The notes under the pieces are model-generated. The model was not told the origin of the DNA. It saw nothing but the letters and a program-made list of their open reading frames with translations, and did no database searches. Below, piece after piece: positions 43,478 through 54,435 of a stretch of 64,000 nucleotides of DNA (its first letter is position 1; the number at the start of each line of letters is the position of its first letter). Source of the DNA: Peltaster fructicola (Eukaryota > Ascomycota > Dothideomycetes); assembly GCA_001592805.2 (NCBI GenBank), contig CP051140.1, forward strand, positions 2,109,501 to 2,173,500. Direction: 5' to 3'. A program made the translations under genes and the position numbers.

Positions 43478-44586
43478 ATGTTCATGTCTCTTCTACGACG
43501 ATATGCATCTCCTATCTCGACACGACACCGGTCGAACAGGCTACACACAACGACCCCTCACGGATCTCTGAAGATTTTGTTTTGCGGCTCTGATGCCTTC
43601 TCGATTTACTCATTACGCGCGCTTGACACGTTCAGACAATCTTGCCCGTCAGTCATCGAGCACATAGATGTGCTATGCCGTGCAGATAAGCGTGTTGGCC
43701 GTGGACTGAAGCAAGTCCATTCTGGTATGCCCTCTGCGATGGCTAAAATCTTATACTGAATTAGATAGTGCCCATCAAAGCGGTGTCTCAAGAACTCGGG
43801 CTGAGACTACACCAGCTTGATACATTTCGAGATTGGGCGCCTCCGCCGGTCGACCTCATTGTAACGGCATCGTTCGGTCTGCTGGTCCCGGCTCGCGTAC
43901 TCAACCATGCACGATATGGAGGTCTGAATGTGCATCCGTCGCTTTTGCCTCAGTTTCGAGGTGCAGCACCCATACAGCATGCCATCATACAGCGTGTCAA
44001 GATGACCGGGGTGAGTGTGCAGACCATGCATCCCTCCAAGTTCGATCATGGTCTTGTGCTAGCTCAGAGGAAGATCAACATACAGGAAGAAGCAACAGGA
44101 AAGCATGTCACCACAGCAGACCTCATCGACCAACTTGGCCCGATTGGTGGTGATCTGCTTGTCGAGAGTGTCAAAGGAGGTCACTTCCTGCACCCACAAG
44201 CCATTCCACTTGCTGGGATTGATGCCAGCAGAGCGCCCAAGATCACGCCAAGTGATCGACTTATCGATTGGAGAACGTGGACCGCACAAGACATACTGGC
44301 TCGAGACAATGCACTTTCGCACCTTTGGGATAAGACAACAATCACGGCATTTGAGATGGGTGCTTCTGGCAAGCGGATTGTATACAAAGGCCCATGGTCT
44401 GTGCTGAACATGGACGCTGGTCGTGGTTCAATACCCGGTACGCCTGTACTGCTTGATGATAGTATCGGGTGGACAACTGTCGATGGTGCTATACTTGCTC
44501 CAAGTGCTGCAACCATAGAAGGCGAAGGCAAAGACCAAGGCCTTGGCAAGTTACGGCGATTGCTGAGATCTGCACACGATGTATAA
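43478..44586 (+). CDS. fmt1: Mitochondrial methionyl-tRNA formyltransferase
   Basis: Formylates initiator Met-tRNA in mitochondria using 10-formyl-tetrahydrofolate. Exon 1 is 43478-43724, the 44 nt intron (GTATGC...AGATAG) is 43725-43768, exon 2 is 43769-44586, giving 354 residues and the joint KQVHSVPIKAVSQELGL. The start MFMSLLRRYASPISTRHRSN is a clear presequence; ATG 43484 in the same frame is an alternative. The formyltransferase core begins ILFCGSDAFSIYSLRAL; the folate and catalytic block is GGLNVHPSLLPQFRGAAPIQ with the catalytic Asn and His, followed by GVSVQTMHPSKFDHG. The C-terminal domain is shorter than the bacterial one, as in other fungi. It is next to UPS, also mitochondrial, but each gene has its own spacer. 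Confidence 0.92.
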
Positions 44587-45202
44587 CGCTCTTTATGCTG
44601 TACCAATGCTTTTCGTGATTCGTTTGACCGGAGGACGTCGCTGATTGACAAGTAAACCGTGCGTATGCTCATTCGCCTAAGAGCAAGCTGCCCTAGTGAT
44701 TGTGAGTACTTCTGAAATTACACTCTGCTCATACTTACTGCCATGATCACACAGCATATACTGACATATGGGCTGAGTCTTTCCCCAATCCTGGCGGCTC
44801 GCCAGAACGTGCCTAGTGGTCTTGTCGCAACGTCAGCCTTTGGATCCGAGGCTCCTCTGCTTCACGTACCCAGACTTGTTCCTATCGAGAGCAGCAGGGA
44901 AGACTCCGTGCAGGTATGTGCATGTGCAGATGAATAAGAGGACGACTAGCAGAAGTGTCTGAAACTTCAAAATGCCCAACTACACTTACATGAGCAGCTT
45001 TCATAGTACCTTCAGACAGACTCACCATGGTCGGCGTCGAGGTTGCGGTCGTGTGGATGCAGTGTGGTTGGCCTCATAGCTTAGTCCACTTATATCTGGC
45101 ATCGACTCTGTTCGTGGTCCGTGCTCAGACGACATTCACTTCCACAGCACACTACATCCTCGAGAATCTTCTCACGATTACACCTTACACACATACATCA
45201 CG
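44587..45202. other. Intergenic, TAF13 promoter
   Basis: 616 bp between FMT1 and TAF13, same strand. Small frames here lack recognisable features. Confidence 0.45.
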
Positions 45203-45726
45203 ATGGCTGAACCGCGAGCGCGAGTCCGCCAAAGACCATTTTTCACAGCAGGCGATCGTACGAATCATGATGTCCTCACGTTGCAATCAGACTAACACCA
45301 TCCAAAGTATTCGAATATCTTACAGCTTTCGCCGCGCCCAATCCGCCTCACTTGCCCAGCACCATAGCTGCCCTCGATGAGATACTCACAGACTTTATCA
45401 TCGAGACATGTCATATGGCCTCATTGTGCGCGTCATACTCCCGCCGGCAGAAGATCAAGGTCGACGACTTCAAATGGGCACTCCGACAAGACGAGAGACT
45501 GCTCGGCCGAGTGCAAGAACAGCAATGGCGCGACAAGAAGATGAAGGAGGAACGAAAAGGCATTGACGTTGAGAAACTCGGCGCTGAAGGAGGCGTTGGA
45601 GATCTCGCTGCTCTCGCCGGCGTGCCAGAGGTCAACGGCGAGAAGTCGGAAGGCAAGCGTAGAGGCAGGAAGAAGCGCAAGGCCGAAGACGACGCAGAAG
45701 GATCTACAAAACGACCACGCGTTTGA
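45203..45726 (+). CDS. taf13: TFIID subunit TAF13
   Basis: 157-residue histone-fold protein that pairs with Taf11 in TFIID for Pol II initiation. Exon 1 is 45203-45257, the 50 nt intron (GTACGA donor, GACTAAC branch, CCAAAG acceptor) is 45258-45307, exon 2 is 45308-45726. Splicing gives MAEPRARVRQRPFFTAGDLF and then EYLTAFAAPNPPHLPSTIAA. The histone fold runs to about residue 90 with ALDEILTDFIIETCHMASLC and RRQKIKVDDFKWALRQDERL. After LLGRVQEQ comes a charged extension ending in GKRRGRKKRKAEDDAEGSTK, a likely nuclear localisation tail longer than in yeast. Intron placement depends on a non-T acceptor context and should be tested, but it is the only join giving the fold in frame. Confidence 0.87.
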
Positions 45727-45899
45727 GAATGAGCGAAATGATTTAGCGACGGCGTTGGAGGTGATACCCAAGAGAATGTTTTAAAGAGGTTATGGCCCTC
45801 GACTGGGCGCCATGGAATACCTGATCTATCTGAGCTGCGAAGCACGCAGCAGTAAGTCACTATCGGCGCTGCGAAATACGCAGCTGTAATGCACTATCT

Positions 45900-46931
45900 T
45901 TACTGCTCATTGCGCCGGCCTCCTTGGCCAGCTCCTTGGCGTTGGTTGTCACGACCTTGTCTCCTGTCTCCTTGCTTCTGTTCTCCGCTCTTCTCACCAC
46001 TGCTCTCACTACCCATTGTCAGTGCTGCGGTAGCCAGACGATTCGACAGATCGATCTGGGTTCTGATAGTGTTTGCAAGATATCCGACAAGCAGAACGTC
46101 TTGGATGTGATTGTTGAAGTCACGCTCGATGTGCTCTGGCTCAACCTTCGGTGCTAGCGAAAGAGTGTTCATCAAGAACTGACCAAGTGCCGAAGATGGC
46201 TCTGCCTCCTCGTCAAGCACATTCGACACATAGTTTGATACCCTCTCGAGCATCTCCACAACGTGCTCGATCGCACGCTCCAGAGTCTCAATGTCTGGTT
46301 GAAGTTGTTGCGATCGATCCTCTCTGTCTCTTGCTGCTGCCATGACCTCAAGAGCGCTCTTTTCGGCCTCGCCGTACTTGATTTCATGAGGGACCGGGAT
46401 GAACAGACAGCTATCGGCGGCGCGCTCTGCAGTCACACCGATTGGTGCTGAGATATATGTGTTCGCCTCAACGTCCTTGCCAGCGACGGTCGAGACCGTA
46501 AGATGCACAGCAGGATGCGGCCATGTGCCTTCGCCTTGTTGTGAATAGAAGTTTTGAATGAGCGCAGAGAATGTGTTGAGATCAGGACTCGTTGCATACC
46601 AACCGACGAGAACTTCTTTAGGCGATGCGCGAAGGTGGAGGTTGAGCATGTTCTTTTGGTAATCCATATCGACCTCCACCTGCTCTTGTGTCTCTGTGTG
46701 TGGGACTGCATAGCAGTTTCGGATTTCAACTTCTGAGCCATCTTCGCTTCGTACTCCAAGCAGAGTGCCTATCACGCGTTCCTGGTCCTGTGGTCGTCTC
46801 GAGGCATGGTCTAGAATGCTAAAAAGTGCTTGTGGTTGGATGGTGACTGTGACAGGTGCGGTCGTCTGCTGAGCTGCGCTGACCTGCGCAGGCGCAAGTG
46901 GTCGCGCAAGGTGCAAGTAGTTTGAGCCCAT
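45900..46931 (-). CDS. Translation initiation factor eIF3 subunit F
   Basis: 343-residue MPN-domain subunit of the eIF3 complex, which holds the 43S pre-initiation complex together; single exon. Start ATG 46931 ([16 protein letters not shown]); the frame is open upstream but overlaps the divergent UTP25 gene. The MPN domain (about 30-170) shows [56 protein letters not shown] and [13 protein letters not shown]. It lacks the metal-binding JAMM residues, as expected for eIF3f. The C-terminal helical segment ([40 protein letters not shown]) is the family hallmark. A Gly/Gln/Arg-rich tail of about 35 residues ends the protein. Confidence 0.93.
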   Translation of the reverse strand: MGSNYLHLARPLAPAQVSAAQQTTAPVTVTIQPQALFSILDHASRRPQDQERVIGTLLGVRSEDGSEVEIRNCYAVPHTETQEQVEVDMDYQKNMLNLHLRASPKEVLVGWYATSPDLNTFSALIQNFYSQQGEGTWPHPAVHLTVSTVAGKDVEANTYISAPIGVTAERAADSCLFIPVPHEIKYGEAEKSALEVMAAARDREDRSQQLQPDIETLERAIEHVVEMLERVSNYVSNVLDEEAEPSSALGQFLMNTLSLAPKVEPEHIERDFNNHIQDVLLVGYLANTIRTQIDLSNRLATAALTMGSESSGEKSGEQKQGDRRQGRDNQRQGAGQGGRRNEQ

Positions 46932-47138
46932 CTTCGCGACCGTATATGATCGTGTATAGTGCGCTCCGGGCAGGCGCGTCGTCGTTGTGATATTCGGAGG
47001 GGCTGTCAACGCACGACAAGATTTCGAGCCTCTGATGTTGAAATTGGTCGTCTTCGGAGGCAAGTCTGCCGAGCCGTTATCGATAGCGTCCTGAATGCAT
47101 CCTAGACTTTTTGTGGCGCCTCGAAGAAACATGTCTTG
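46932..47138. promoter_or_regulatory. 207 bp bidirectional promoter, eIF3f / UTP25
   Basis: Only 207 bp lie between the divergent start codons of a translation factor gene and a ribosome-biogenesis gene, so regulatory sites are probably shared. A minimal ATG-TCT-TGA at 47131-47139 precedes UTP25 and its stop overlaps the UTP25 ATG. Confidence 0.6.
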
Positions 47139-49271
47139 ATGATGGCGTTCCATGGCGGTCGTGGTCGTGGCCGTGGCCGGGGAAAGCCAGCGCCTTCTGG
47201 TCGAGTCGCAAGGAGTGGAATCAGAACTCGAGGTGGTCAATACAAGAAGTTCGACAGCCAGAGGACTAGAGAGATCGATCCTGAATCGGGTGAAGATGAA
47301 CCGCTGGCACAAGATGTGCAGTCAGAGAGCGAGCCCGAATCAGAGGAAGACTTGTCAAATGATGAGCCAACAACGGTTCAGTCTTATTCGACTCTGCTTG
47401 CGTCTTTGAAGGCCGACCACGATGAGCGACCCAAGAAACGAAGAAAGATATCCATCTCTGAGGATGTCACAGTTCACGAAGCTGCTAGCACCGCAGAGAC
47501 CACAGGCATTGCTTCGCGATCAGGTGATGAACTCGATGAGGCCATCGACGGTGGTTCAGACGTCGATGAGAGCGGCCAAGAACCGGACAATGACGAAGAC
47601 GATTCAGATCCATACGAACGGCACTTTGTACAACAGGACGACGACATCGCACAGCTGGTAAGAGCCGCGAAACAGGACCTCTGGCCAGCCGCCAAACGTA
47701 TCGGCCCATCGAAGGCCAACATTACAGAGCATGCGCCTGGGCAGGCCCTTGCTCAAAAGGGACCGGTCAACGTGGATGACAAGCACATCAAGCAGCGACT
47801 ACGAGACAGCGCTCGAAAGTGCCTGTCACAGCTCAAAGACACACAAAGCATGCTGCCATCGTATCTGCTCACCTACACAGACATACTCTATGGCATCCGC
47901 ACGCCTAGCAACGCGTCCCAACTACGACAGCTTATGGCTCTCCATGCTGTCAACCATATTCTGAGAGGTCGTGACAAGATCCTCAAGAACAACGGAAGAC
48001 TTACACAGGCTGGCGACGATGAAGTCTTGGAGTGTCGAGATCAGGGCTTCACGAGGCCTAAAGTTCTCATACTGACAGAGACTCGGCAAATGTGCGCAAA
48101 GTATGCTGAAGCAGTTGTGGATGTCTTCGACCCGGATCAGCAGGAGAACAGCAAACGATTTCAGGAGGCGTTCTCAGCACCGCTCGTGGACCGAGATATG
48201 CCGGAAGACTACAATGAGCTCTTTGGAGGCAACAACGACAACAACTTCGTTACAACGATAAAGTTCACGCGGAAGACTCTGAAGTTCTATTCTGCTTTCT
48301 ACCAGAGCGACATCATCTTTGCTTCGCCATTGGGTCTACAGCGGATCATTGAGAGCCAGGACAAACGGAAACGAGATCATGACTTCTTGTCGTCCATTGA
48401 ACTTGTCATCGTCGACCAAGCCGATGCAAGTCAGATGCAGAATTTCGAGAACATCGAGTTGGTCTTCAAACATCTGAACCTCCAGCCAAAAGAGCTTCGA
48501 GACTGCGATGTCAATCGTGTGCGCAACTTCTACCTCGATGGCAGTGCTCAATACTTCCGACAAACTGTCATCCTGAGTGCATATTTGACACCTGAGCTGA
48601 ACAAGCTCTACAACAGCACCATGAGGAACATTGCCGGCAAAGTTAAGATCACCAAGCAGTACTCAGGAGCCATTCAAGCAGCTACAGGACTTGGCATCAA
48701 ACAGACATTTGTACGCTTCTCACCAAAGTCTCCAGCAGACGATCCGGATGCACGTTTCAAGTTCTTCACGACCTCTGTACTTCCGCTCTTGCTACGCTTA
48801 CCTCGACCAAGCAGTGGAGGCCAAGGCATACTCATCTTCATACCATCTTACTTCGACTTCCTTCGAGTGCGAAACTTCTTCGCTACGTCGACAATGACGG
48901 AGAACATATCGTTTGGAGCCATCAACGACTACTCAGAGGTGTCTGACCAGCGGCGAGCACGATCGCACTTCTTATCAGGTAGACACAACATTCTCCTGTA
49001 TACTGAGCGATCTCACCATTTCTTCCGGCTGCGGCTGCGAGGCGTGAAGAACGTGGTCATGTACGGTTTGCCGCAGAACGAGCTCTTCTACCGGGAGATT
49101 GTGGCAGATTTCCTCAGCTCAAGTCTTGCGCAAGGCAATACTGGAGCTGCGGAATGCACAGCACGGACAATGTTCTCAAAGTACGATGCCTTGAAGCTGG
49201 AAAGAGTAGTGGGCAGCGATCGAACGAAGAACATGTTGAGTGGTATTGGAGATACCTTTGACTTTGTGTAG
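47139..49271 (+). CDS. utp25: U3 snoRNP-associated protein UTP25 (DIEXF family)
   Basis: 710-residue nucleolar protein of the small-subunit processome, required for early 18S pre-rRNA cleavage; it is a helicase-like fold without ATPase motifs. Start ATG 47139 ([16 protein letters not shown]), with a GR-rich opening typical of nucleolar proteins. Residues up to about 200 are acidic and disordered ([36 protein letters not shown]). The conserved domain starts near [14 protein letters not shown] and continues through [57 protein letters not shown] and [18 protein letters not shown], ending with [19 protein letters not shown] and [12 protein letters not shown]. No Walker A is visible, as expected. 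Single exon and normal length. Confidence 0.93.
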   Translation: MMAFHGGRGRGRGRGKPAPSGRVARSGIRTRGGQYKKFDSQRTREIDPESGEDEPLAQDVQSESEPESEEDLSNDEPTTVQSYSTLLASLKADHDERPKKRRKISISEDVTVHEAASTAETTGIASRSGDELDEAIDGGSDVDESGQEPDNDEDDSDPYERHFVQQDDDIAQLVRAAKQDLWPAAKRIGPSKANITEHAPGQALAQKGPVNVDDKHIKQRLRDSARKCLSQLKDTQSMLPSYLLTYTDILYGIRTPSNASQLRQLMALHAVNHILRGRDKILKNNGRLTQAGDDEVLECRDQGFTRPKVLILTETRQMCAKYAEAVVDVFDPDQQENSKRFQEAFSAPLVDRDMPEDYNELFGGNNDNNFVTTIKFTRKTLKFYSAFYQSDIIFASPLGLQRIIESQDKRKRDHDFLSSIELVIVDQADASQMQNFENIELVFKHLNLQPKELRDCDVNRVRNFYLDGSAQYFRQTVILSAYLTPELNKLYNSTMRNIAGKVKITKQYSGAIQAATGLGIKQTFVRFSPKSPADDPDARFKFFTTSVLPLLLRLPRPSSGGQGILIFIPSYFDFLRVRNFFATSTMTENISFGAINDYSEVSDQRRARSHFLSGRHNILLYTERSHHFFRLRLRGVKNVVMYGLPQNELFYREIVADFLSSSLAQGNTGAAECTARTMFSKYDALKLERVVGSDRTKNMLSGIGDTFDFV

Positions 49272-49462
49272 AACAGAAATGACCGATTCGTAGTTATATC
49301 ATGTACAACTTAGTCATGCATTGTCGTGAAACGACTGGCTCGTCGTTGTTGTTCACGTGCCCATATCATCATACATCATCGCCCTTTGACATCAAACGAG
49401 CAAGCATATCATTCCATCAGCCAGCATGTGTGGATCTCCTCGGACAAGGTAGCCACGTCCCC

Positions 49463-50897
49463 TCAGGTGTAGCCAAGCTGATCGGCTACGTTCAAGTAGC
49501 CGTTGCTATTGCGATAGACCGGCATTGCGACCTCGGTCATGGTCATTGTCTGGGTCTTTGGAGCACTCTTGTGCCACTCTGCGCGGCAGAAAGGACAGGT
49601 AACGTTGTGTGGTCGAGTCTGTGCCCACTTCTCGAAGCACTCTTTGTGCACATTGTTACCACATGAGTCCTCGCACCAGACGACATTCTCGCCCTCTTCG
49701 AACGCCATGCAGCAGATCGGACAGTCATCCTCAATTGGCTTGCGTTTGTTGTCCAGCTTCTCTTCCTGCACTGCTTCTGGCATTGGCGGTGCATGTTCAA
49801 CAATCTCACGAAGCTCAGAGGTCAGGAAGGCGTCCTGATGCTTGAGGTGATCGGGGACCTTGAGGGTGTGATGGAGGATGTAGAGGATGTGCTTGCAACT
49901 GCGTCGACGGAAGATCCAGTCGCCACATGTGCAAGTAGGTTTGTGGGTTATTGTGACAGTGTAGACGTTGCCTGTACTGCCGGCGATAAGGAACTCCTCG
50001 ATAGGACAATCGTCATGATGCGCGTGGCAATCTTCTTCCACGCCATGCTCCCTCTGCAGAACGAAGAGACGCTGTTCACGGGCTCGCTTGAGCGCCGCGT
50101 GGTAGTGCTCGTTCGGCTCATCGACGTATGGAAGGAGGCGTGTCTCTTCTTGGCCAGGCTCGAGACGTGGAATCCTGGCTCTTGCACGCCTGGCTGTCTC
50201 CGAGAAGCTTGAAACGATCTCAGACAGCAGCGAGGGAAGCTTGGAATCACGCTTCTTCTTCGCAACAGGATAGATCATTGGTAGACGCTTCTCACCTGCA
50301 CAAAGTCAGTGGTGGTAATCAAGGAATCACGGGTGACATACCTGGCGGACGAATCATGTCTGGCGTGGCGAGGAGACGATGAGGTTCTTCTGAAACCTTC
50401 TGCTTCTTCTTGACTGGCTTGCGCTTTGGCTTCTCGAACATGTAATCTTCTTCGTCGTCTGACAGATCCTTTATAGCTCGCTTCTTCCTTTCGCGCTTCG
50501 GCTTGGACTGATCAAGGACCAGGGAAAGCTCAGGCTCAGGCTTGAATGTCACGTCTTGGTCAAGAGTGACTGTAGTGTTGGAGACGGATTCTTGCTTGAC
50601 AATTGCATTCTGGCTATTGATGGCTGGAGCATCAAAGACGGATTCGTAGCGGTCGTCTGGCTCAGACTTGATGAAGGTACTGGTGCCGGCAGGACCATCG
50701 ACAGGCACGTGAGCGCCAGTGCCCTCGAATTTGACGTTCGTAGCGAAAGCTATGTCTTCTGGCGACTGGTGGGATGCAATGTCTGTGGCAGGAGCATCAT
50801 CCGCAAATGCCTCCTGGTTCTTGCGCTTGCGACTGCGAACAGTGGTCTGCTCCACAACAGGCTCGCGTGAACGAGTCGATTGTCGAAGCTTCGCCAT
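49463..50897 (-). CDS. SWIM zinc-finger plus RING-finger protein (putative E3 ligase)
   Basis: 462-residue predicted ubiquitin ligase. Exon 1 is 50897-50342, the 46 nt intron (GTATGT...GTGCAG) is 50341-50296, exon 2 is 50295-49463; the joint reads MIRPPGEKRLPMIYPVAKKK. The first 190 residues are disordered with several nuclear-signal-like clusters (RSRKRKNQ, KPKRERKKRA, KPKRKPVKKKQK). A SWIM finger C-x-C...C-x-H is at about 307-321 (TCTCGDWIFRRRSCKHILYI). A RING follows from about 377 to 430 (CPICCMAFEEGENVVWCE, NNVHKECFEKWA, VTCPFCRAEW). SWIM-RING pairs occur in ZSWIM2/MEX-type ligases. No substrate can be inferred. A MIYPVAKKK segment right after the intron looks conserved. Confidence 0.85.
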
Positions 50898-51061
50898 GTC
50901 AGGTGAATGGTCGCCCGTAGTGATTAGTTGTGGTAGGAAAGTTATTGTACGAGGATAAGAAGTAGAGGTGGCGTTGAAGGTACAGTGGGCAGTGACCCAC
51001 AATTCGCGCCTAAAGCACGTCTGCACGTGATATGCATTGAACAGTGCTTGCTACAAGTCAA

Positions 51062-52033
51062 TCACACATCTTTCGTCGCGAGCATGTCTGAGAGGTCGCT
51101 GATGTTCTTCTGCCATTTGATCCATGCGGCACCTTGTAGCAAGCAATCAGTGAGATCATCCAGCTTCTCACTAGCAGCTACGCCTCTCCGACGACCCTCA
51201 CTCGTCATAAATCGCTGAGCAGTCGCCTGCGCTTCTCCAGCAAACTTGAGAGAGACATCTTTGTTGTCAGTAGTGTTCAGCCAGTTCTGGAGCACAGCAA
51301 TCCTATCCTTCTTCGTGATCTTAGTTCTCCCGGGTGGCTCCTCGATTGCACAGCCGCCATCAAGCAAGGACAACGTCGGCGACAGCTCTATGGTATTCCC
51401 AGCATACCAGAATCTAGCGACCTTTGCAGGACTTACGCTATAGATAGATGGGAAGCTGGTCTCATTGAATGCTGCCTCGTGTTTCATCGTTTCCAAGCAC
51501 GCCCATAGCATGCTCTCAAGCATGTTGACGCGAATCGTCCACTCCTGGATGGCAGAACCGCCGCTTGATCGATGTCGCTGCTCCTCGATCAAGATGACAT
51601 CTGGCTTGTGATGGAGGAATTGCTTCGAGACAGTGTAGGCTAGCTTCGAGACTTTCGCGGGTGTGAATAAGCCTCTGCCGATGGCAACTTCACCCGCAGG
51701 CGCTGTGGCTGCAGTTTCGGCTTCTTCTTGCGGCTTCAGCTGTTGTGTGAGGTCTACCTTTCGCCACGTATCGATCTCCAGAAGGACAGTGTCGTTGAAG
51801 TTCGCCTTGCTCGTGCGAGCTAGAGGAGCCGCCTTCATGACACAATATGCCAGATTTCGGATGCCCATGTCAACACTAACAATTCGAAGCGGCTGTGAAA
51901 GTGCATGACGGCAGTCAATATGCTCAATGAGCTGCCGTCGGATTGCAGTCTTATTACTTCCTTGAGCACATCCGACCAGAAAAGATATATGCTTCAAGGT
52001 CTTGAGCTTGTATTGTGCCAAGTTGAGTGCCAT
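51062..52033 (-). CDS. cce1: Mitochondrial Holliday-junction resolvase, Ydc2/Cce1 family
   Basis: 323-residue RNase-H-fold endonuclease that cuts four-way DNA junctions and helps mitochondrial DNA segregate. Metal-binding acidic residues are visible: Asp55 (RIVSVDMGIRNLAYC), Glu150 (VILIEEQRHRSSGG) and the C-terminal pair in KLDDLTDCLLQGAAWIKWQ. The N-terminal 40 residues (LKHISFLVGCAQGSNKTAIR) form a SAP-like helix-loop-helix that binds junctions in Ydc2. There is no obvious presequence before it, so an additional upstream exon is possible. Single exon as modelled from ATG 52033. Also contains IQEWTIRVNMLESMLWACLE, conserved in the family. The gene lies close (164 bp) to the start of the SWIM-RING gene. 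Confidence 0.9.
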   Translation of the reverse strand: MALNLAQYKLKTLKHISFLVGCAQGSNKTAIRRQLIEHIDCRHALSQPLRIVSVDMGIRNLAYCVMKAAPLARTSKANFNDTVLLEIDTWRKVDLTQQLKPQEEAETAATAPAGEVAIGRGLFTPAKVSKLAYTVSKQFLHHKPDVILIEEQRHRSSGGSAIQEWTIRVNMLESMLWACLETMKHEAAFNETSFPSIYSVSPAKVARFWYAGNTIELSPTLSLLDGGCAIEEPPGRTKITKKDRIAVLQNWLNTTDNKDVSLKFAGEAQATAQRFMTSEGRRRGVAASEKLDDLTDCLLQGAAWIKWQKNISDLSDMLATKDV

Positions 52034-52363
52034 GAGCTGTATGTTGCAGGCATTGTTCTACTGCGCTACGCGTGTCGAAACCTCATGTCCACGACGGGTT
52101 AGGATGAATCGTTGACGGCGTCTGACGCAAGCTGATCGTACCGACCGAGTCCGTAATAGTCGACAGACTGGTAGAGGAATGCTGATGGCGCAGAAGGGCA
52201 AGGTCGTATCTGAAGTAGGGTGAGAAACGAGGAGGAAAGATACGTGCCATGAATAGCAGCAGAAGCCTCACTAGCCGCTTGTAGCCGTAGGCTTACGCAT
52301 ACAATTAAACAATCCATCAACAACTTCGTGTCATCTACTCGTTCCCACGACAGCAACGATGTC
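52034..52363. promoter_or_regulatory. Divergent promoter, resolvase / amino-acid transporter
   Basis: 330 bp between divergent start codons, probably shared regulatory space. No motif recognised with confidence. Confidence 0.5.
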
Positions 52364-54103
52364 ATGGCCGGAGACAATAGGCTCGGTCGACAGGGTCATC
52401 GCAAAAGCAGCGACAGAGAAGAGGCAAATGGGCTCCTGCAACAGCACAACGATGCACCTCCAGCATACGATATGATCGAAGCGCAAGACAGGTCGCCGGA
52501 GCACTCACCACAACCACATGCGAAGCGCCATTCGCAACGACAGTCGTCACTTGCACAGCCTCGCGCGAATGGCGCTCCGAGAACACCTCATCGTGTCCGC
52601 TTTGATATGGACGAGGTCACGGCGGCAAATGCTCTCCAAGTACAAGACTGGATTGAGGAGGAGGACTACATGGCAGATACACTGGAGAGGAGAGGTCAAG
52701 CACAAAGAGCACCGTTGTTGACGGACATCGAAGCACCAAGTGTGACTCTGGCGACCGAAGACTTCAATGCAGAGGAGCTTTTGGAGTCAGCACGACCGAA
52801 GAGTGGTCTAAGCAGTGCATTCATGAACATGGCGAACAGTATCATTGGCGCTGGCATTATTGGGCAGCCCTATGCATTCCGCCAAGCTGGATTGCTCACA
52901 GGCATTGTCCTGCTCATACTCCTCACGATCATTGTTGATTGGACCATCCGACTCATTGTCACCAACTCCAAGCTCAGCGGTGCGAATTCATTCCAGGCGA
53001 CAATGCAGCACTGTTTTGGTAGGACTGGACTTGTCGCTATATCGATAGCACAGTGGGCATTTGCGTTTGGCGGCATGATCGCGTTCTGCATCATCATAGG
53101 AGACAGCATACCGCATGTGCTCACAGCTATATTTCCTTCACTTCCGGACACACCAGTACTTTGGCTGCTCGCCGACCGACGAGCCATTATCATTCTTTTT
53201 GTCCTTGGAGTTTCTTTCCCACTGTCTCTGTATCGCGATATTGCATTGGTCAGTATTCACAGCCTGGCTGGTATTTGACTGACCATCCTCTAGCTTGCGA
53301 AAGCTAGTACACTCGCTCTTATTAGCATGATTGTCATTATCATTGCAGTTGTAACACAAGGACCACTTGCGCCGGCTGATCGACGAGGCAAACTGAGCGG
53401 CAGCATTCTGATTAACGATGGAGTATTTCAAGCGATCGGCGTTATCTCTTTTGCCTTTGTCTGTCATCACAACAGCCTGTTGATCTATGGTTCGCTGAAG
53501 AAGCCTACGATGGATCGGTTTGCACAGGTCACACATTACTCCACTGGCATATCGATGGTGGCCTGCCTGACCATGGCGCTTGGTGGCTATATCTCCTTCG
53601 GCGATCAGACCAAAGGCAATGTCCTCAACAACTTCCCCAGCGACAACGTGGTGGTCAACATTGCACGATTGTGCTTTGGACTCAACATGCTTACGACCCT
53701 ACCGCTGGAATGCTTTGTCTGTCGAGAGGTCATGACCGAATACTATTTTCCCGGCGAGCCATATCAACCCAATCGACACCTGATCTTCACGACGTCTCTG
53801 GTCCTTTCGGCGATGTCACTCGCATTGCTGACCTGTGACCTGGGCATTGTTTTCGAGCTTGTCGGTGCTACCAGCGCTTGTGCATTGGCATATATCCTGC
53901 CGCCGTTATGCTTTCTCAAACTGACGAAGCGGAAGACCTGGGAGACTTATGCTGCTTGGGCGTGTATTGTATTTGGATGTATTGTTATGGCAATCAGCCT
54001 GGTACAGTCAATCACCAAGTTGATCACAGGTACGTCACCCGTACGATCTCAATATACATGCTAATCCCGTGCAGGTGGAGGTGGGACGCAGACCTGCTCA
54101 TAG
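52364..54103 (+). CDS. AVT/SLC38-type amino-acid transporter
   Basis: 549-residue AAAP-family transporter, predicted to move neutral or basic amino acids across the vacuolar membrane. Exons 52364-53248, 53294-54029, 54075-54103; 45 nt introns. The last exon has only 29 nt and encodes the conserved end GGGTQTCS. A cytosolic N-terminus of about 150 residues is disordered (His, Gln and Ser rich). TM1 carries the family's unwound segment in SAFMNMANSIIGAGIIGQPYA; further spans include GIVLLILLTIIVDWTIRLIV, WAFAFGGMIAFCIIIGDSIP, AIGVISFAFVCHHNSLLIYG, GISMVACLTMALGGYISFGD and YILPPLCFLKLTKRKTWETY, eleven in all. The resemblance is nearest to yeast Avt5/Avt6 and SLC38A7/8-like fungal proteins. Start ATG 52364 is the first in frame. 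Confidence 0.88.
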
Positions 54104-54435
54104 ATCTAGATATGACTAGTAACGGAGACCATGACAAGAATATCATCTGCACTACGTGCTGACTTGAGTAAGACACCGGCCGGGAATAAGCATTCGGTTT
54201 AACAACACTCGTCTCTTCAGTGAATGGGCTACCTGCAGGGCGGTTATCCGCTAAAGCACAGTTTATCGTGATTCGTCAAGATCTTATTCACTCCCTCGGT
54301 CCATCAGTGTAACCATTGCCGACCGCGGGGAAATGGGCGTTCGTCCACGGATGATTGTAGGGTCGTTATAATTGTTTAGAAGGCGAACAGCTTATCGAAC
54401 AGCATCCCAAACAACCATTCAGGAAATCAGCAAAG
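54104..54435. promoter_or_regulatory. Intergenic, thiolase promoter
   Basis: 332 bp between two plus-strand genes; nothing specific recognised. Confidence 0.45.

Noticed and set aside
45027-45380. 117-codon frame ahead of TAF13
   Set aside because: Overlaps TAF13 exon 1 and intron; TAF13 splice model explains the sequence better.
46932-47312. 127-codon N-terminal extension of eIF3f
   Set aside because: No ATG at the frame's start and it overlaps the divergent UTP25 coding start; MGSNYLHL is the natural N-terminus.
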